A DNA stretch of 64,000 nt from Lepidostoma basale (Eukaryota > Arthropoda > Insecta > Trichoptera > Lepidostomatidae), in contig JAHDVF020000864.1 of assembly GCA_022606425.2 (NCBI GenBank), positions 186,001 to 250,000 of the forward strand, given 5' to 3'. The notes below the pieces were generated by a model. It ran no database searches. It was not told the DNA's origin and saw nothing but the letters and a program-made list of their open reading frames with translations. The position numbers were made by a program, and so were the translations under genes. This document shows positions 54,090 through 64,000 of this stretch, piece after piece. Each line of letters starts with the position of its first letter. The first letter of the stretch is position 1.

Positions 54090-54181
54090 TTGTATACCTG
54101 ACGAAGCTCCGGCGGGAGCAAAACCGGTTGATGGTTGTAATAAATAAAGTGGTGTAAATACAAAACACGTGTATTAATATT
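54090..54181 (+). repeat. Family F-like end with hammerhead-like module
   Basis: 54098-54129 reads CTGACGA, extra A, stem GCTCC/GGAGC, AAAAC (G12 changed), ACCGGT, T. It is followed by TGTAATAAATAAAGTGGTGT and AAATACAAAACACGTGTATT, where a SINE begins. The ACCGGT stem III links it to the palindrome at 52885-53108. Confidence 0.55.
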
Positions 54182-54436
54182 CGACGACCTTCGTGGCTGA
54201 GTAGTAAGTGCATTGACTGCCACCCCGAAGGTTCCGGGTTCGATTCCCGGCGAGGACATTGTGATTGTCCCACTGTCTTTGGTCTGGTGCAGTATTCACG
54301 TAACAATAAAATGGCGATAGATTAGCTACCTATCACATGTCACGGGAATCACTATGATAGTTATACTATATATACCCTTTACATCGATTTGGCTCTTGCT
54401 GTCGTGATATAATGAGCGATTCAACAAAATTCTTTA
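54182..54436 (+). mobile_element. tRNA-derived SINE, copy 4
   Basis: Head CGACGACCTTCGTGGCTGAG (A box) and GGGTTCGATTCCCGGCG (B box); body GATTGTCCCACTGTCTTTGG, AACAATAAAATGGCGATAGA, TTAGCTACCTATCACATGTC; end part TACATCGATTTGGCTCTTGC and GCGATTCAACAAAATTCTTT, homologous to copy 2. It directly abuts the LINE that follows. Confidence 0.85.
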
Positions 54437-54930
54437 CCTCAGGGAGCGCGGTTATTACCCGTGGCTCTTTCCGACTGAATTCTTGCTAGGTATGCTAAGC
54501 TACCAATCATTGGAGAGAAGGAGGAACATTCACTTGGGAGTTCACTTCTTTCAGCTGATTGGCGGCCGTATACAGAACTCGGATGTCCTGAGTGATGTAG
54601 GTCTATTTGTCCCTGATAATTACCTTCGTCAAAGACAGCACAGATTGTTTTATTTGCCATGCTGCAGAACCAACTGCCAATGGTAATGCCTGTGGGTAGG
54701 GCAATCTTATTGCTTAATCGGATCGCCTCGGAGGTCGACATATTTCGTGATAGTGTGAGTTGCCTCAGGGATGCAATATCAATGTTATGATTTTTTCTTA
54801 CTCTTAAGCTTAATTTTTATTTTTTTTAATGCTTCTCTGTTTATAATGTAATTGCAAATGATTTGGAATTGTATGTCTGTAATGTTTGTGATTATTAGCA
54901 AAATAAATGAAATGAAATGAAATGAAAATA
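54437..54930 (+). mobile_element. Jockey/CR1-like LINE C-terminus with (AATGA)n tail
   Basis: The frame from about 54477 reads LGMLSYQSLERRRNIHLGV, FFQLIGGRIQNSDVLSDVG, FVPDNYLRQRQHRLFYLP, CCRTN and hits TAA. A shifted frame continues PVGRAILLLNRIASEVDIF and RDSVSCLRDAISML to TGA at 54788-54790. The pattern (L..R+....L.FF.L+.G+I....LL....F.VP....R.....F..P..RTN......R....N+....+DIF.DSL) is that of Jockey/CR1-group reverse transcriptase ends. The 3' UTR is about 115 bp and ends in AATGA repeats at 54905-54927, the retroposon tail. Confidence 0.75.
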
Positions 54931-57900
54931 ATAATAAAAATAATAATCATTATATTTATATTAATCTTAACATTGTGACGAAATGCATCGAGTTGAATAA
55001 ACTAAAAAAAAAAACGTTTCCACTTTTTTTACATTTAGATTTATTTATATATACAAGAATTTTTTTTATGAAATAATACATTGTTTTTTTCCACTATTTA
55101 GTCAATTTTTCTAGACATGTTTCTATGGTATTACCATCTTGTAATTAAACTGTATTATGCAAAGTCATTTCATTCCACTTTAACTGCAATTACAGTAACT
55201 CAATCCTTCTCCTTTTCGGCCGGATAACCTTTCGACGAATATTTCCCACAATGTTTTCCCCCGAGCGTCTATGTTTCTATAGTGGAGAAAAACAAATCGA
55301 TTTTCCGTTTTCCGGCAGATTGTGAGCTCAGTTAAGGTATAATTTATTTCGTGCATGTACACGAAGTACCAAAACAACACCCAATCTTCCCCATTCGACT
55401 TCGGAGCTCAGAGAGAATGAAAACACCCTGAGGCAACTGTTTTCTTTCAGTCACCAAAGTCGATTGCACATTTTCAAATGCCTTTGGGTGGAAGATAGTA
55501 TATAAAGGTATTTGAATCAGATTTTTTTGTATACGAAAATTCTGATGGAAGGGCATGCAATTTTCCTGTAACTTTAAATCACGTAATTATAATCTAGTTT
55601 GTCATTATTTTCCTATTAGAATAATAGCTAAGAGTTCAATAATAATCGCTAATATAAAACAAATACAGGTATAATTTACCACACAATTCACATTATAAAA
55701 CAAATTTCTCGTATTGACGAAAATTAAAAAAAAAACATGGTTCATGTATGCAACAATAACAAAGACGTGCAATTTTTAAAATAAACAACTAATAAATCTT
55801 TTTTTTTTTATGAATATTCAAAACAAATTAAAATAAAATATTCAGAATTAGAATCTCGTTAATGATTTTTTTTAAATAAAAGATAAGTGGAACTAATAAA
55901 AAAAAAGTAAAGCTTTAGAAAGCTTCTTTTCCAAATGTTTATTTTTTAAGCGGAAAAGTGGTTGGCGCTTTTTCAAGATAAGCAGAAATGCCCGGCTTTA
56001 TATTGCACCCTCCAACCCTCCAAGTAACCGTTCTCCGTGGGGGACGTACCCCCGCGTCCTTCATTCTCTCTGTATACACCTAGAGTATATAGTACGTTAT
56101 AGAAAAGCTTGTTGGAAAAGTTTATAGCCTGCGTGGTTAGATACCTGTAGACTAAAGTCGTATGGTGAATGGTTCAATCTCGGTTATTTGAACCTGAATG
56201 TTTCGTATTTACGCTTTTGTAATGATTTGAGATATAGAAAGGGTTGAATATATTACTAAATAATGAAAGAACTTTTTTTTCAAACTTAAAAATAATATAA
56301 CGTACCAGTATATTTAATTTGTCTATCCCATTAAACTATCCCATTAAACCATTGATTATTTGTAGTTTTTTTACCATGGCAGTGATCGATTGTTTAGAAA
56401 GGGCGTTTTGGTGTTAATCCATTCCTCCGTGCAATTCAAAAGCATCTTTGATAATTCCGATATTAAGATAGTTGTAACTGAAGCTCAAAACAAATAATTT
56501 TATCTCCAAAGCTTAGAGTAAACTTTTAAAAATACCCATTATACTGATCATTTGAGAATCGCCATTTTTTCATATATAAATAATTTACAATTTTGACACG
56601 GTGAGCATATACAAAATCCACCTATGCATGGAATTAAACCACTGTTTTAATTTATATGAATAATTTAAATGTTGTCGAGGAACAAATTTGCATTGTGAAC
56701 GAACATTCTAGCATTTCCCGGTCTGTTTTGTGCGCTTCAAGTGAAAACTCCAGACTTGTAACATATAACTTAGGTAAACTGCATTTTACCCATGTAATAA
56801 TTATCATGTATAATTGAAACCAAATTATTTCTGTACATTGAAATAAAACGTCCACTAAGCTGACTTAGTCTAGCGTATTAAGTATTTATTAAAATATTGT
56901 TTTAGTGTTTTGTATATTTTACGTACTTGGCAATCATGTATACACCACCTTAATATAGTAGCCAATAAATCTTTTTATATACCACTTTTCTATTATATAT
57001 TATTTATAGAAATAAAAATTACGTTAACAACATTTTTAGGAAATCTGTCCCATTTTCAAGTGTAACGTATTAGATTTTAAAAAGTTTAATTTCTTTTCAA
57101 AATTAACTTTTAGCGGTGACTTTAAACAGATGCTCGATGTTCTGTATTGATTCGAACAAAAATTGAAAAGTATTATATTTTAAAGAGAGTGAATTGGAGT
57201 GTGTTGGGATTCGTCCTCTATGCCCAGTCTCTTTTCCGTTGCAATATCATTCGAATGCATCGCTTCAACAAACCAGGTCTCTCGGGCATTCTTTTTACGC
57301 TCAATTGAAAATTTTGCTATCTATTACATAATTTAAATGTCCTTTTCTAAGTATAAAAGAAGTAGCTGCTTTCTCTGTTGGATCATTTTATTTACTCAGC
57401 TATTTTTGAGACAATTTATAAATACCTATTATTGAATATAGCAATGCAACATATAAAGTGATTATTTTGGTTGGTAATTTTTTTTTAAACTCTACAGCTC
57501 CTATTATATAAGCTTAGATAAAAAAAAACACTGATCTTCTTATGAATATGACATCTTAAAACATATTAAACGGATTAATACATAAATATCAATTTTATAT
57601 TTGGACAAAATGGCCGGATTACATTACTCAGACGCACGCGGAGTCTAATACACGTTTTATGGTTAACATAATACGACTGTAATACCCCAAACAATCAATC
57701 AATGGCTAATCGCTCAGTTATGTTACCTGTAATAATAACATTTGCATAATCGGCTTGCGGTCTGCCTTGTTTCAATTTGTTTCGAATCGATATTCGTTTG
57801 AGTTATTACTACAAAGGAGTTGAACAGCGAAATTGGCTTGACATTCTGCAATCCTATGAGTAATGCGATATTTTGTATGAGTGATATTCTTCTTAATATT

Positions 57901-58435
57901 TCATCGTTAAAATGATCTTAAATTCGTACAATGTTAACATGTAAATCATTAATCTTTGTGTGTAAACATGTATTTTTTTAAATCAGTTTAATTTTAATTA
58001 CAATCACAACTGAGTCACAATGAACCCAAACGTTCACGTACAATATAACATAACACTTTGAAATGTTTGATTTAACTATAACTTATAGATACAGTATATT
58101 ATACATAGTTATCTCTTCGATTGCCTCGGTCAATCATTAATATATTTTGCTATTTTAAATAAGGTTACAGCATCAGCACTATTGAAATCATTTCATATGA
58201 TTTTTTATAAATGAATAATCTTTTATTCCGTATGTATTTTTATCTGGACATGTATTAAAAACAGTTTTTCATCATAAGAATTATAAATTAGGTATAAATT
58301 CACTATCACTCATCCAATGATTTAAAAAATCATTAAAGTTAAATAAGTAATTCATCAAAATTACATATTTATTTTGAAACAGCAATATTTTCATCGTAAA
58401 TTTATAAAGTTATATAATTTGTTAATAGCTATGTT
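54931..58435. other. Long AT-rich stretch, no gene seen
   Basis: A degraded family C trace may lie at 55080-55135 (TAGTCAATTTTTCTAGACATG). Frames at 55180-55380, 55344-55556 and 56652-56855 have no recognised domain. A GC-richer part at 57640-57850 contains CAATCAATCAATGG and ATTTGCATAAT (Pbx-like and POU-like words), possibly regulatory. Confidence 0.4.
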
Positions 58436-58630
58436 TTAAATAGTCCATTGTTTTGGCCAAAACACTGTGATACCGTAACATTTTAAAACTGTTAATGAAT
58501 AAACTTTGTTTTTTGTATCACAGTTGTATTTTATTTTACGCGAGAGCTGTTTCATCAACCAATGTCGCGTAAAATAAAATACAATTGTGATACAAAAAAC
58601 AAAGTTTGTTCATTAACAGTTTTAAGCTAT
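58436..58630. repeat. Family A fold-back, modules deleted
   Basis: ATAGTCCATTGTTTTGGCCA, AACACTGTGATACC and the arms AAAACTGTTAATGAATAAAC..ATTTTATTTTACGCGA and TCGCGTAAAATAAAATACAA..GTTCATTAACAGTTTT (58486-58543 and 58565-58623) mirror each other. Only GAGCTGTTTCATCAACC remains of one hammerhead-like module. Confidence 0.75.
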
Positions 58631-58772
58631 TTATATTTAATCGTATTGTTTTAAAAATATTTTCCATTTAAAATAGACAGCCCTATACATAATATTTATT
58701 TTAGTAGTTCCTCTAGAATATTTTTTTTTCTTTCTTTATATTTAAACATAACATATTTAAACAGTAAGCTGT

Positions 58773-59615
58773 TTGTTGTATGCGGACGACGCTGTGCTAC
58801 TTGCAGACAACGAGCACGAACTGCAAGCCCTGGTGTCTAGGATGTATGAGGTATGCAAGCGATACGATTTGATGATGAATGTGAATAAGTCTAAGGTAAT
58901 GATTTTCGAAAAAGAAGGAAGCATGACAGTGTGCAACATTAGTGTAAACGGTGAAAATCTGGAACAAGTGGATGAATTTGTTTATTTAGGAAGTATGTTT
59001 ACAAAGGATGGGAGGGTGGAGAAGGATATTGAAAGAAGGGTTGGGGCAGGCAACAGAATAAATGGTGCACTTAAAGTTGTCATCGCAAACAAAAGCCTAT
59101 CCAAAAAAGCTAAGATGGCAGTGCACAATGGTGTTCTTGTGCCGACCCTTATGTATGGAAGTGAAGCATGGAACTGGCAAAAGAAGGATGAAAGTAGAAT
59201 AAATGCAGTAGAAATGAGATCTCTAAGACGAATGTGTGGCAAATCTGTATATGATAGAGTGACAAATGCAAGTATAAGAAGTGAATGTGGTGCGAATGAA
59301 AGTGTTATGAACAAAATAAGGAAAGGGTCATTAAGATGGTTTGGACACATGGAAAGAATGAGTGAAGACAGAATGGTAAAGAAGGTATATGTAAACGGCG
59401 TGAACGGAGCTAGAAATAGAGGAAGGCCGAGGAAAACGTGCCACGATCAAATCAATCAAATATTGAATGTCGGTCACGTGAGGAGTCGGAAAAATCGACG
59501 TGCGTGCATTACAAGATGTATGAATGTAGAGGAAGCGAGAGGCGTATGTCAGGACAGAACAGTGTGGCGTTCCATTATTTCTGCCTACCCCTCCGGGGAG
59601 ACGGCGTTATGGTAA
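58773..59615 (+). CDS. Reverse transcriptase C-terminal half of the SEAW LINE (longest intact copy)
   Basis: A 280-codon open frame from a 5'-truncated non-LTR retrotransposon; homology begins at about 58764 (VSCLLYADD). The first TTG is not a real start. Residues 3-6 are the catalytic YADD of the RT palm. Residues 31-45 (YDLMMNVNKSKVMIF) match RT block 6 and 68-80 (EFVYLGSMFTKDG) block 7. A thumb region follows (85-120), then HNGVLVPTLMYGSEAWNW (118-135), RRMCGKSVYDR (152-162), LRWFGHMERM (187-196), RNRGRPRKTCHDQ (214-226), ILNVGHVRSRKNRRACI (230-246) and CQDRTVWRSIISAYPSGE (259-276). The usual TGA stop is TTA here, so the frame ends two codons later in TAA. A GTTAGTTAG tail follows. The protein would copy element RNA at a nicked target site, but this copy lacks endonuclease and most RT blocks and cannot act alone. 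The clade is probably RTE-like. Confidence 0.85.
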   Translation: MLYADDAVLLADNEHELQALVSRMYEVCKRYDLMMNVNKSKVMIFEKEGSMTVCNISVNGENLEQVDEFVYLGSMFTKDGRVEKDIERRVGAGNRINGALKVVIANKSLSKKAKMAVHNGVLVPTLMYGSEAWNWQKKDESRINAVEMRSLRRMCGKSVYDRVTNASIRSECGANESVMNKIRKGSLRWFGHMERMSEDRMVKKVYVNGVNGARNRGRPRKTCHDQINQILNVGHVRSRKNRRACITRCMNVEEARGVCQDRTVWRSIISAYPSGETALW

Positions 59616-59635
59616 GTTAGTTAGTTTTAAACATA

Positions 59636-60425
59636 ACAAATAACACAAAATTTTAATAAATTTTGAATCTCGAAACTGAATCTAAGGAAGTTTGTGATAG
59701 AACAATAAATAAAGATCAACACTGATGTCATAAGTACTACTTAATTTTAACAAAAGAGATCTATAAAATTTTGTGAATTCACTCGTATAACACACCATTT
59801 TTAAATTGTTTATTAAAACGGAAATTACAAACCTTTTTAATATTTCACGTAAAGTGAAAATTCTACGTGTTTTGTTCCTATCTCCGTATAAGTATTCCTT
59901 GATTTTGAGTCCATTAAAGCAGTTATCAGTCGTAATCGCGCCGTAGACATTAAATATGTCCCTATAGCATGCCTGCGGACTATTACGTCCAGGTTTAGAG
60001 AAACGTAACGGAGGCACGGGAGGGTACCTATACGCTCGCCCGGCCCCCTAGGGAGAGGTTTCATAATTACGGGTTGTATTTGAAAACTGGCGTAAATATA
60101 CAACTTTTCCTAATCTCACAGGTAAACATCGATTTACCCTGGAAATTCTGCTCGCTTGGCTTTGTAATTAATTTGCACCCATAAATAAAGCAAAGCAATT
60201 TGCATTTGTTTGTTTTTTATTATATTCCACCAGAGCCGATATATGTGTAAAAAGAAAATATGTTTAACATATCCAAATTAATTAATTAAATACTACTAGC
60301 AAAACTGTTTGAAACATTTATTATAAAATATGGTATTTTATACTTAATTTTTAACATATGTTTCGAAAATTTCAGAGCCAAAATATAGTTTGTATATCAA
60401 CCTTTTATCATGTTTTTTTTTAATG
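59636..60425. other. Non-coding stretch, no gene seen
   Basis: 59990-60060 is a short GC-rich patch. Two overlapping minus frames (59682-60017, 59837-60103) lack recognised domains. Confidence 0.4.
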
Positions 60426-60682
60426 TCGCACGTTGAAAACAAAAGGGACACTATACAAAAATCTCAATTTTTCAGTACGGTCATTTAAAGTTTTGCCTGC
60501 TTATAAACCTAATTAAAATCAACTAGATTCCGATAGAATAATATCTAAACTAATATATAAAACAACAACATTAGATATATTTCTACTCACAGTCAAATTA
60601 TTGACCTCACAAAAACTTTAAATGACCGTACTGAAAAATTGAGATTTTTGTATAGTGTCACTTTTGTTTTCAACGTGCGATA
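60426..60682. repeat. Inverted repeat with 69-bp arms
   Basis: 60426-60494 and about 60612-60680 are reverse complements with very few mismatches (CGCACGTTGAAAACAAAAG, CACTATACAAAAATCTCAAT, TTTTTCAGTACGGTCATTTA). The spacer is about 117 bp. No hammerhead-like core was seen in the arms and no transposase frame. It may be a solo fold-back element. Confidence 0.8.
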
Positions 60683-60867
60683 TATTATTTTATCTATTAT
60701 AATTTATAATATATCGTGAGACGTTGTGACGTTGGTCGAAAACTTGTATTTTGGCAACTCACACGTATGAAAATTTGTGATATTTTATTTTGAGGCAACC
60801 AAAGAGATTCCTGGCAGAACATAGAAATAAGTATACTACTTTCGAAATTTGTCGAGATATGTATAAA

Positions 60868-61005
60868 GGTAACTCACTAACCATCACGCCGTTCTCTGAA
60901 TGGTTGGGCAGGTAGGATGGACCGCCACAATCTTCTATTCTGATATTCAACACATCGTGAATTTTTCCGACTTCGAACATGGCCGCCTTTTGGTAATTGA
61001 TAATT
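60868..61005 (-). mobile_element. SEAW LINE C-terminal fragment (LLKGGH subfamily)
   Basis: AACTCACTAACCATCACGCC, GGACCGCCACAATCTTCTAT, ACACATCGTGAATTTTTCCG, ACTTCGAACATGGCCGCCTT, TTGGTAATTGATAATTGG. A deletion removes part of the RACM..VEEA region. Confidence 0.75.
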
Positions 61006-61406
61006 GGGTAAACGTCAATAAAAATCTAATAACTTATAAAAATAGGTTCAATGAGATTCCTGGTATGAAAATTTAAACAATATTGTATCATTATTATGTT
61101 TTACTTTTACATTTGAAACTTTCTTATACAAATAGTTATAATTTTAATTTTATATTCTATACTGAATGATAACTGTACTCTTTGAATGAATATTTCATTC
61201 GATTATTTTTAGATTTGCCGAATTCCTTAATAACATATTTCAATATTCCGGAATGTATAATATGGATAATTTCAAAGCTGAAACAGCGATGTTCAACACG
61301 AAACCCGAATTTCTCATCTTATATATTTTTATCAGCCATCGATATTTCAGTGTATCGTATTTAGAATTTAATACCCACCCACGAGACTTCAGCCAAATTT
61401 CCATAA
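61006..61406. other. AT-rich non-coding stretch
   Basis: Overlapping frames on both strands (61182-61471) have no recognised domain. Confidence 0.4.
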
Positions 61407-61855
61407 AAGCTTCTACGTCGGCTATAATTTCACTCATTTTCACCCTTTTTTATAACGCTATTTTTGAGTGAGAAGATATGTTTTTAATTTAACTCTCATT
61501 TTGTTGTGTGAAAATTTGAATGTCAAAAAAAGTTTACTGGACAATAAATATTCCTATAAGCTTCTCCGACTTTCACTCATTTTGTTTTATGACGTGATTT
61601 TTGAGTGAGAGGATATGCTATGTTTTCAATATCTCTCCCTTTCTGTTAATCTAATATTTTTAAGTTAAAAATAGTTTAGTGGACAATCGACAAAAAATGT
61701 TCATATAAACTTCTCCGTAACATATAATTTCACACATGTATACCCTTTTTATAACGCGATTTTTGAGTAAAGGGATTGGTTTTCAATATTATGTATCTCT
61801 CATTCGTTGTGCGACAGTTTTAAAAGTTATAAAAAAGTTTAGTGGACAATCTACT
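61407..61855 (+). repeat. Three tandem units of about 150 bp
   Basis: Units start at 61407, 61558 and about 61708. Each begins AARCTTCTMCG, continues with a TTTCACTCAT-like segment, then AACGCGATTTTTGAGTGA (or close variants), a TCTCATT..TTGTGYGA block, and ends AGTTTAGTGGACAATC. Units are about 70-80 percent alike by eye, so the array is old. It could be a remnant of a satellite or a minisatellite within a larger element. Confidence 0.75.
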
Positions 61856-62445
61856 TGACAATAGAGGCGAGACGAACCTTTAGAGCTTTCGACAACTTGC
61901 TTGATGGCAGGCCCATTTAAAATGGTAGTTAACGAATTTTTAACAAATGTACAACATTATTTCATGGAGTCACGCGATGGGAAGCGGGCAACGGCAGCAA
62001 TGCGCCCTTGCCCGCCAGAGCCAACACCGCCACGTATTATTATGTACGTACCGACGTAGATTTGCGTTAAAGCGATAAATTATTATTTCAAAATCCTGAC
62101 ACGAATTTGGGGAAATTTTTCGAACATGGATGATAAATGCCCCATCTCAACATTTTCCGGCGAATATGAAAAAAGTTATTAATGGGCATTTTAGGTACCG
62201 CTCCCAGGTGGAAAGCCCTAACGGAAAAGGATTTTCGGAAGTTTTCACTGTTAATTATGGTATTGCCTGTGAAGTTCTCTCAAACGAAACTCAGGCAGCT
62301 TAATACAATGTGGTCAGATTAAGTCTTCATTTTATTATCGCCTTATAATATAAAATAATTATTTGTGTACCTTCATTTATAGAAATGTTAAGAAAACTTT
62401 AATAGTTAGATAAAATAGTTTTTAAAAACTGAAAGATCATTTTAT
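61856..62445. other. Non-coding stretch with a GC-richer patch
   Basis: 61970-62060 and 62140-62290 are less AT-rich. No recognised element. Confidence 0.35.
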
Positions 62446-62740
62446 CTTCTTCTTCTTCTTGTCCTGTCATACCTCTGTGGTGCATAGGACCTGAAGGAAT
62501 CTTCTCCACCCGATTCCATCGCATGCCTGATGCCTCATCCCAAGTGAGGCCTGCTGCTTTAACCTCGTCATGCAGGGCTCTTGTCCAGGTGGCTCTAGGT
62601 CTGACCCGCTTCCTCTTTCCCCCCATTGGGGACCAGTCTAGTGCGCCCTGAGCGATACAGGCTGGGTTCCGTCTCAGAGGGTGACCGATCCACAGCCATT
62701 TGCGTCTAGCGACTTGTTCTCTAATTTGCTTTTCGCCTGC
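62446..62740 (-). mobile_element. RTE-like LINE C-terminus with GAA tail
   Basis: The minus strand from about 62737 reads EKQIREQVARRKWLWIGH, PLRRNPACIAQGALDWSP, GGKRKRVRPRATWTRALHDE, VKAAGLTWDEA, RWNRVEKIPSG, HHRGMTGQEEEEDK. This is the familiar end of an RTE-type LINE (RR..WIGH.LR......QAL.W.P.G+R+RGRPR.TW...+..+.K..G.TW.E......RW). The run of Glu codons is the GAAGAA tail read as protein. The frame is open apart from an upstream stop at about 62740. Confidence 0.8.
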
Positions 62741-63410
62741 TTAGGTCCAGAGAACGGCATTTGACACTGTTTGGGGCCATTAGATCTTGAATATTGGGCA
62801 AAGGCACCTATTTATAAACACCTGGAGTTTTCCTATAACGTCCGCGGTAGATTTCCAAGTCTCAAGTAGTAGTTTTTTTTGGTAATTACATAATATAATG
62901 GAGGTACTATTGAATCAATTAGACACAAATAACTAACTAACTAACTAACAATGAGGCTCTCAGGGCGTTGCGGCGCTTCTTTCTTGTATAGATAGTACAA
63001 TAAAGTGTTTAATTTAATTTCAATTAACCCTTATACACCTAAGCAAACGTTACCTTCTCTATCTGTTATCACTAAGCGGCGCATTTTTCGTTGTCGAAAT
63101 GCATCAACAAAGAATAAGTAATAGGACGACGTAATAATACGACGTAATAATACGACGTAATAATAGACGTAAGATTAAAATGTCACCTTTAAAACGAAAT
63201 TTTCTTACTAACCTAATCATTATAGCAATTATTAATTATATTAGTATCTTTCTCAAATATCAAAGAATCAATGAGATCCTAGTGCGCATGACTTATAAAT
63301 CTGACTTAACAGTCGTAGCAGGTTAAAACAAGACAAAATAAATTAAAAACACTTTTATATTCTGTATTTTGATGGTAAAAAATGTAAAAAAATAATATTC
63401 CATTTTCTTG
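62741..63410. other. AT-rich stretch with a small tandem repeat
   Basis: No gene. Includes a CTAA run at 62931-62948 with no LINE sequence attached, and the 13-bp repeat listed separately. Confidence 0.45.
63125..63167 (+). repeat. 13-bp tandem repeat, about 3.3 units
   Basis: The unit ACGACGTAATAAT is repeated almost exactly, ending in AGACGTAAG. Confidence 0.85.
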
Positions 63411-63953
63411 TTAACCACTACCGCAAATAGAAATATATCGACTGAAACAAAGATGGCAGTGCACAATAGAGTTCTAGTGCCGACCCTAATGTATGAAAGG
63501 AAAGCTTGGAGTTGGCAGAACGATGAAAGTAGGATAAATGCCGTAGAAATGAGGTCACTAAGAAGGATGTGCGGAAAAACAATGTATGATAGAATATCTA
63601 ATGATGAAGATAGAAAGGAATGTAAAGCGGATGAATGCGTGATAATAAAAATTAAGAAAGGGTCACTAAGATGGTTTGGACATTTGGAACGAATAGATGA
63701 GGGAAGAATTGTTAAAAATATGTATACAAGTAGTGTAAATGGAAAAATAAGTCGAGGAAGGCCAAAGAAGACATGGCATGACCAAATTAATCAATTACTG
63801 AAAGGTGGCCATGTTCGAAGTAGGAACAATCGACGAGCGTGAATGTCACGATGTGTGAATGTTGAAGAGGCGCGAGAGTTATGTCAGGATAGAACAATGT
63901 GACGATCCATCCTCTCTGCCTACCCCTTCGGGTGATAGTTAGTTAGTTAGTCT
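63411..63953 (+). mobile_element. SEAW LINE 3' end, nearly complete frame (LLKGGH subfamily)
   Basis: From about 63415: TTANRNISTETKMAVHNRV, LVPTLMYERKAWSWQ (the SEAW motif is mutated to ERKAW, with one codon deleted before NDES), RRMCGKTMYDRISNDEDR, GSLRWFGHLERIDEGR, SRGRPKKTWHDQ, LLKGGHVRSRNNRRA, then TGA where intact copies have TGC (63840-63842). Reading on: MSRCVNVEEARELCQDRTM, another TGA, RSILSAYPFG and stop, then TAGTTAGTTAGTTAG. Two point nonsense changes disable an otherwise young copy. Confidence 0.85.
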
Positions 63954-63969
63954 TATTTACCATTATTTT

Positions 63970-64000
63970 ATCTTCTTCAATATTCATACATCGTATCATG
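63970..64000 (-). mobile_element. SEAW LINE fragment cut by the window end
   Basis: CTTCTTCAATATTCATACAT then CGTATCATG corresponds to RCMN+EE on the minus strand; only 30 bases are in the window. It lies tail-side to the plus-strand copy ending at 63953. Confidence 0.5.

Noticed and set aside
62931..62948. Telomere-like repeat run
   Set aside because: The unit is CTAA/TTAG, four bases, not the insect telomere TTAGG. It matches the tail of the SEAW LINE.
63125..63167. CRISPR-like short repeats
   Set aside because: Units are directly adjacent with no spacers, and the context is a eukaryotic genome. Simple tandem repeat.
63026..63330. Second TTAACCCTT-bounded element
   Set aside because: A TTAACCCTT start is present, but no matching inverted end was found near a second TTAA.

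Overview
The window looks like non-coding nuclear DNA from an arthropod, most likely an insect. It is strongly AT-rich, carries no host gene I can recognise, and is packed with old non-LTR retrotransposon ends, tRNA-derived SINEs and fold-back repeats. The C-terminal peptide of the commonest LINE resembles LINE proteins I associate with moth and other insect genomes, so Lepidoptera is a reasonable but unproven guess. Nothing suggests a prokaryote, plasmid or virus.

The dominant element is a LINE named here 'SEAW' after a conserved SEAW peptide in its reverse transcriptase C-terminus. About 27 copies or fragments occur on both strands. All are 5'-truncated, and most end a few bases after the stop codon in TTAG tandem repeats (CTAA on the other strand). 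The best copy (58764-59635) still has a YADD catalytic motif and an open frame of about 280 codons. Two subfamilies can be told apart by LLKGGH versus ILNVGH. The other LINE ends are: a CR1-like family with a (TTA)n tail (8.2, 12.2, 20.8-21.2, 23.6 and 36.7 kb); a Jockey/CR1-like end with an (AATGA)n tail (54.4-54.9 kb); RTE-like ends with GAA-rich tails (28.8, 29.7-30.1 and 62.4-62.7 kb); and several short degraded RTE-like pieces (16.0, 19.9, 37.2 and 38.5 kb).

Four SINE copies have tRNA-like heads with A and B boxes (27.0, 38.2, 40.4 and 54.3 kb). One of them lies inside a SEAW LINE.

The most interesting content is a set of non-coding repeat families, many built as two inverted arms. Each arm carries a short module shaped like a hammerhead ribozyme: CTGANGA, a small hairpin, GAAAC, then a tiny palindrome followed by C. 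At least six unrelated families share it (called A to H here). Such modules with a minimal stem III are known from Penelope-like retroelements. Here they sit in short elements with no coding capacity and share one extra nucleotide before stem II. The best example is 33129-33164.

Other structure includes three tandem units of about 150 bp (61407-61855), a 260-bp inverted duplication (60426-60682), a perfect 21-bp hairpin (17765-17809), a possible TTAA-flanked piggyBac-type element (35165-35928), and several GC-richer, repeat-poor patches that may be conserved regulatory DNA. All coordinates of degraded elements are approximate, read by eye.
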